A stretch of DNA of 5,696 nucleotides. Origin: CAMCHP01 sp036835325 (lineage in GTDB: Bacteria > Bacteroidota > Bacteroidia > Flavobacteriales_D > Sanyastnellaceae). Position numbers and translations under genes: made by a program. Location: NCBI GenBank assembly GCA_036835325.1, contig DAITMF010000095.1:1-5696 (forward strand), in the 5' to 3' direction. Below, piece after piece: positions 5,626-5,696 of this stretch (the first letter of the stretch is position 1; every line of letters starts with the position of its first letter). The notes under the pieces were generated by a model. It did not search any database. It saw only the letters and a program-made list of their open reading frames with translations, and was not told where the DNA came from.

Positions 5626-5696
5626 ATGAAAACTTTTGCCTCTTTCGCATTTGCAGGCATGCTTGCTCTGCTTTCAATTTCAGCCAACGCTGCCGT
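5626..5696 (+). CDS. Exported protein, N-terminus only (partial)
   Basis: Only 23 codons fall in the window. They encode MKTFASFAFAGMLALLSISA and then NAAV, a textbook Sec signal peptide with a lysine at position 2, a hydrophobic core and a likely signal peptidase I site after SANA. There is no lipobox cysteine within the visible part. The ATG at 5626 is preferred because it places the signal peptide at the N-terminus; the frame remains open upstream to 5458 without another ATG. There is no Shine-Dalgarno sequence, as usual in Bacteroidota. The mature function cannot be told. The gene follows the modular secreted protein on the same strand but is separated from it by a strong terminator and about 380 bases, so it is a separate transcription unit. 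Confidence 0.8.
   Translation, partial: MKTFASFAFAGMLALLSISANAA

Overview
The window looks like chromosomal DNA from a member of the Bacteroidota, most likely a Flavobacteriales-type marine or freshwater lineage. Four things point there: a large secreted protein ending in a type IX secretion (T9SS) C-terminal sorting domain of the YPNP...LSGR...GMY type; TAnnTTTG-like -7 promoter boxes just upstream of genes; an almost complete lack of Shine-Dalgarno sequences; and a DUF4286 gene next to rsmA. This placement is inference, since the window contains no rRNA or marker gene of its own.

Layout. Positions 1-104 (minus strand) hold a broken piece of an IS91-family transposase, including its YxxxY tyrosine pair; the window edge cuts its C-terminal side and its N-terminal half is absent. 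Positions 105-234 are a short intergenic stretch ending in a -7 box (223-230) that sits almost on top of the next start codon. Then come three housekeeping genes on the plus strand: a DUF4286 protein (235-549, GTG start), rsmA/ksgA (546-1322, overlapping it by the ATGA junction) and class I fructose-1,6-bisphosphatase (1371-2369). A small hairpin followed by four T lies after the last of these (2403-2421). Next is a 917-residue secreted, cysteine-rich modular protein (2495-5248), closed by a very strong intrinsic terminator (5271-5307). A stretch of about 320 bases without a recognised gene (5308-5625) follows, holding small repeats and a possible promoter. The window ends in the first 23 codons of another exported protein (5626-5696).

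How the parts relate. DUF4286 and rsmA are translationally coupled and probably co-transcribed; rsmA acts in small-subunit ribosome maturation. The bisphosphatase follows after 48 bases with a possible promoter of its own and is a gluconeogenesis enzyme without an obvious functional link. The secreted protein appears to be a separate transcription unit: export by Sec, then outer-membrane passage and surface anchoring or release by T9SS. It contains eight modules beginning with a GC[ST-like]xxxACN[YF] signature, six short (about 52 residues, six cysteines) and two long (150 residues, eight cysteines), arranged S-L-S, S-L-S, S, S. This higher-order duplication, in an otherwise cysteine-free protein, is the most interesting item here. 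I see no defence system, CRISPR array, tRNA or rRNA.
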